From contig NZ_CP107945.1 in assembly GCF_036057275.1 (NCBI RefSeq), positions 6,820,001 through 6,884,000 of the forward strand: 64,000 nucleotides of DNA, given 5' to 3'. The translations under genes and the position numbers were made by a program. Of the stretch, positions 62,386 to 64,000 are shown piece after piece. The notes under the pieces were generated by a model. That model was not told where the DNA came from and searched no databases. It saw only the letters and a list, made by a program, of their open reading frames with translations. Position 1 is the first letter of the stretch, and each line of letters starts with the position of its first letter. Origin of the DNA: Streptomyces sp. NBC_00390. GTDB taxonomy: Bacteria; Actinomycetota; Actinomycetes; Streptomycetales; Streptomycetaceae.

Positions 62386-64000
62386 ATGAACTCACTCACG
62401 GTACGTATGGCGCGCTGGAGTGCGCGGCACCCCTGGCGGGCGGTCGCCGGATGGCTTGTGTTCGTGGTGCTGTGCCTGGTCGTCGGTGGAGCCGTCGGCA
62501 CCAACAGCGCCGAGACGGCGGACTACCGCGTCGGCGAGGCGGGCCGGGCCGAGGCCATGGCGGCCGAGGGGCGTCTGGAGCGCCGTTCCACCGAGCAGGT
62601 GCTGATCTCCGCCCGGTCGGGCGCCCTCGACAAGCAGGCCGCCGAAGCGGCCGCGCGGGACCTCACGGCGCGGATGAAGTCACTGCCCGAGGTTGCCGGC
62701 GTGGCCGCCCCGCTGTGGTCGGGCGACGGCCGGATCGTCATGGTCGAGGTGGCGCTGAAGGGCGAGGAGCGGGATGCGAAGGACAAGGTCGACGCACTGG
62801 TCGCACAGACCGAGGCCGTCCAGAAGTCCCACCCCCGGCTACTGCTCGAGGAGACCGGAAGCCCTTCCGTCAGCAAGGGGGTCGACCAGCAGCGCGGCGA
62901 GGACCTGGCGCTGTCCGAGAAGATCACGCTTCCGGTCACGCTGCTCACGCTGCTGGTCGTCTTCGGTTCTGTCGTCATGGCCACAGTGCCGCTGCTGCTC
63001 GCGCTGTCGTCGATCGCGGCGGCGATCGGCCTGTCGATGGTGGTCTCGCATCTCTCCCCCGACGCCGGGGTCGGCACGAACGTCATCCTGATGATCGGTC
63101 TCGCGGTCGGCGTCGACTACACACTCTTCTACCTCAAACGGGAACGCGAGGAGCGGGCCCGCAGCGGCGGCCGGCTGAGCACCGAGGCGCTGGTGGAGCT
63201 GGCGGCGGCCACGTCAGGCCGTGCGGTCGTGGTGTCGGGGCTGGCGGTCGTCGCCTCTACCGCGACGCTGTATCTGGCCTCCGACGTGATCTTCTCCTCG
63301 CTCGCCACCGGCACCATCGTGGTCGTCCTGGTCGCCGTGGCCAGCTCCCTGACGGCGCTGCCCGCACTGCTGGCAGTGCTCGGCAAGCGGGCGGAACGCA
63401 AGGCACGGCGCCGGGCGGAGCGCGCGAAACCGGCCCGGTGGACGCGCGGCGAGGGTGGCGGACGCATCTGGACGGCGCTGCTGCGGCCCGCCGCCGGGCA
63501 TCCCCTCGCCACGCTCTGCGTCTCGGTCCTCGCCCTGGTCGCCCTCGCCCTTCCGCTGGCCGGGCTGAAGATCACGGAGATGAGCCGGGACACACACTCC
63601 CGCGAGATCCGTGCGATGCAGGTGTACGACCGCCTCAACAAGGCGTTTCCTGAGCAGCGGGTCACGCACGACGTCGTCGTGCGCGCCGACGCCTCGCGCG
63701 TCCAAGAGGTCGACGAGGCGCTGCGCAGGCTCGCCGAACTCGCCGACAGCGACCCGCTTTTCGCCGACGGCTCGCGGATCACGACATCGGCCGACCACCG
63801 GACCAGTGTCCTGCGGCTGAAGGTGCCGCATCTCGGCAACTCCCCTCAGGCGTACGACTCCCTCGACCACCTGCGCAACGACTACCTGCCGACCACCGTC
63901 GGCCGGGTCGAGGGCGCGGAGTACGGCGTCAGCGGTGACGTCGCCCGGTACGCCGACTATCCCGCCCATCAGAACAGCAAACTCCCGCTGGTGCTCGGGG
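62386..64000 (+). CDS. MMPL/RND-family membrane transporter, 3'-truncated by window edge
   Basis: The frame runs from ATG 62386 to the end of the window without a stop (538 codons), so the C terminus is missing. A first helix (residues about 20-40) and a large extracytoplasmic loop (TNSAETADYRVGEAGR) precede the helical bundle with VDYTLFYLKREREE, which carries the conserved Asp of MMPL proton relays. Related proteins such as ActII-3 export antibiotics or lipids. No good ribosome binding site precedes ATG 62386; ATG 62407 is a possible alternative. Confidence 0.9.
   Translation, partial: MNSLTVRMARWSARHPWRAVAGWLVFVVLCLVVGGAVGTNSAETADYRVGEAGRAEAMAAEGRLERRSTEQVLISARSGALDKQAAEAAARDLTARMKSLPEVAGVAAPLWSGDGRIVMVEVALKGEERDAKDKVDALVAQTEAVQKSHPRLLLEETGSPSVSKGVDQQRGEDLALSEKITLPVTLLTLLVVFGSVVMATVPLLLALSSIAAAIGLSMVVSHLSPDAGVGTNVILMIGLAVGVDYTLFYLKREREERARSGGRLSTEALVELAAATSGRAVVVSGLAVVASTATLYLASDVIFSSLATGTIVVVLVAVASSLTALPALLAVLGKRAERKARRRAERAKPARWTRGEGGGRIWTALLRPAAGHPLATLCVSVLALVALALPLAGLKITEMSRDTHSREIRAMQVYDRLNKAFPEQRVTHDVVVRADASRVQEVDEALRRLAELADSDPLFADGSRITTSADHRTSVLRLKVPHLGNSPQAYDSLDHLRNDYLPTTVGRVEGAEYGVSGDVARYADYPAHQNSKLPLVLG

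Overview
The window is high-GC actinobacterial chromosome, almost certainly Streptomyces: codon third positions are mostly G or C, GTG starts and 1-8 base start/stop overlaps are common, TTA codons are nearly absent, and gene content and order match the core region around infC-rpmI-rplT-trmH-pheS-pheT (S. coelicolor SCO159x-SCO162x from memory). No tRNA, rRNA or CRISPR array was seen.

Layout. 1-5.5 kb: a lipid-modification operon (FAD oxidoreductase cut by the window edge, DUF1365, cyclopropane-fatty-acyl synthase-like methyltransferase, a possible 54-residue ORF and a frameshifted DUF1295 reductase) faces a SigK-like ECF sigma/RskA-like anti-sigma pair that has a SigK-type promoter. 5.9-12.4 kb: iron-box-controlled siderophore-interacting protein, 5'-3' exonuclease, glycine betaine ABC transporter (ATPase plus permease-binding protein fusion), XRE-cupin regulator and a metal-receptor-like protein. 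12.43-19.35 kb: an accessory island with a serine-recombinase remnant at its left edge, an unrecognised regulator-like gene, an L-asparaginase and PPC/DUF296 gene set, a secreted collagen-like protein and an APC permease bracketed by a 20-base direct repeat. Core synteny resumes with a TDT transporter/LysR pair.

21.6-28.4 kb is an ethanolamine-type utilisation cluster: class I amidotransferase hydrolase, ethanolamine-type permease, FadR-type repressor, GlnA4-type gamma-glutamylethanolamide synthetase, aldehyde dehydrogenase and SDR. A MITE-like element with perfect 25-base terminal repeats follows. 28.5-38.1 kb holds a DUF2510 membrane protein, an unusual MarR regulator fused to a catalytically incomplete resolvase-like domain (divergent from a DMT exporter), an alanine-racemase-fold enzyme, a proline-rich membrane protein plus mycosin-like protease, a serine hydrolase, SseB and DUF1844.

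38.1-45.9 kb is the translation core: infC with an apparent AUC start and a structured leader, rpmI, rplT, a SpoU methyltransferase, a PAS histidine kinase, pheS and pheT. 46.4-64 kb carries a TPR regulator with a TTA-containing Nudix gene, 3-hydroxybutyryl-CoA dehydrogenase, a Tat-exported GHL10 glycosidase, a DMT/MocR divergent pair, a degenerate histidine phosphatase, an ECF42-type sigma factor with its DGPF partner, an arginine deiminase/antiporter pair, DUF899, VOC and AraC genes, and the start of an MMPL transporter that runs off the end. Several short gene remnants (serine recombinase, NAD(P)-binding protein, SDR, possibly SpoIIE and MFS) lie in the gaps.

All functional calls rest on reading motifs and family resemblance by eye; no database search was possible.
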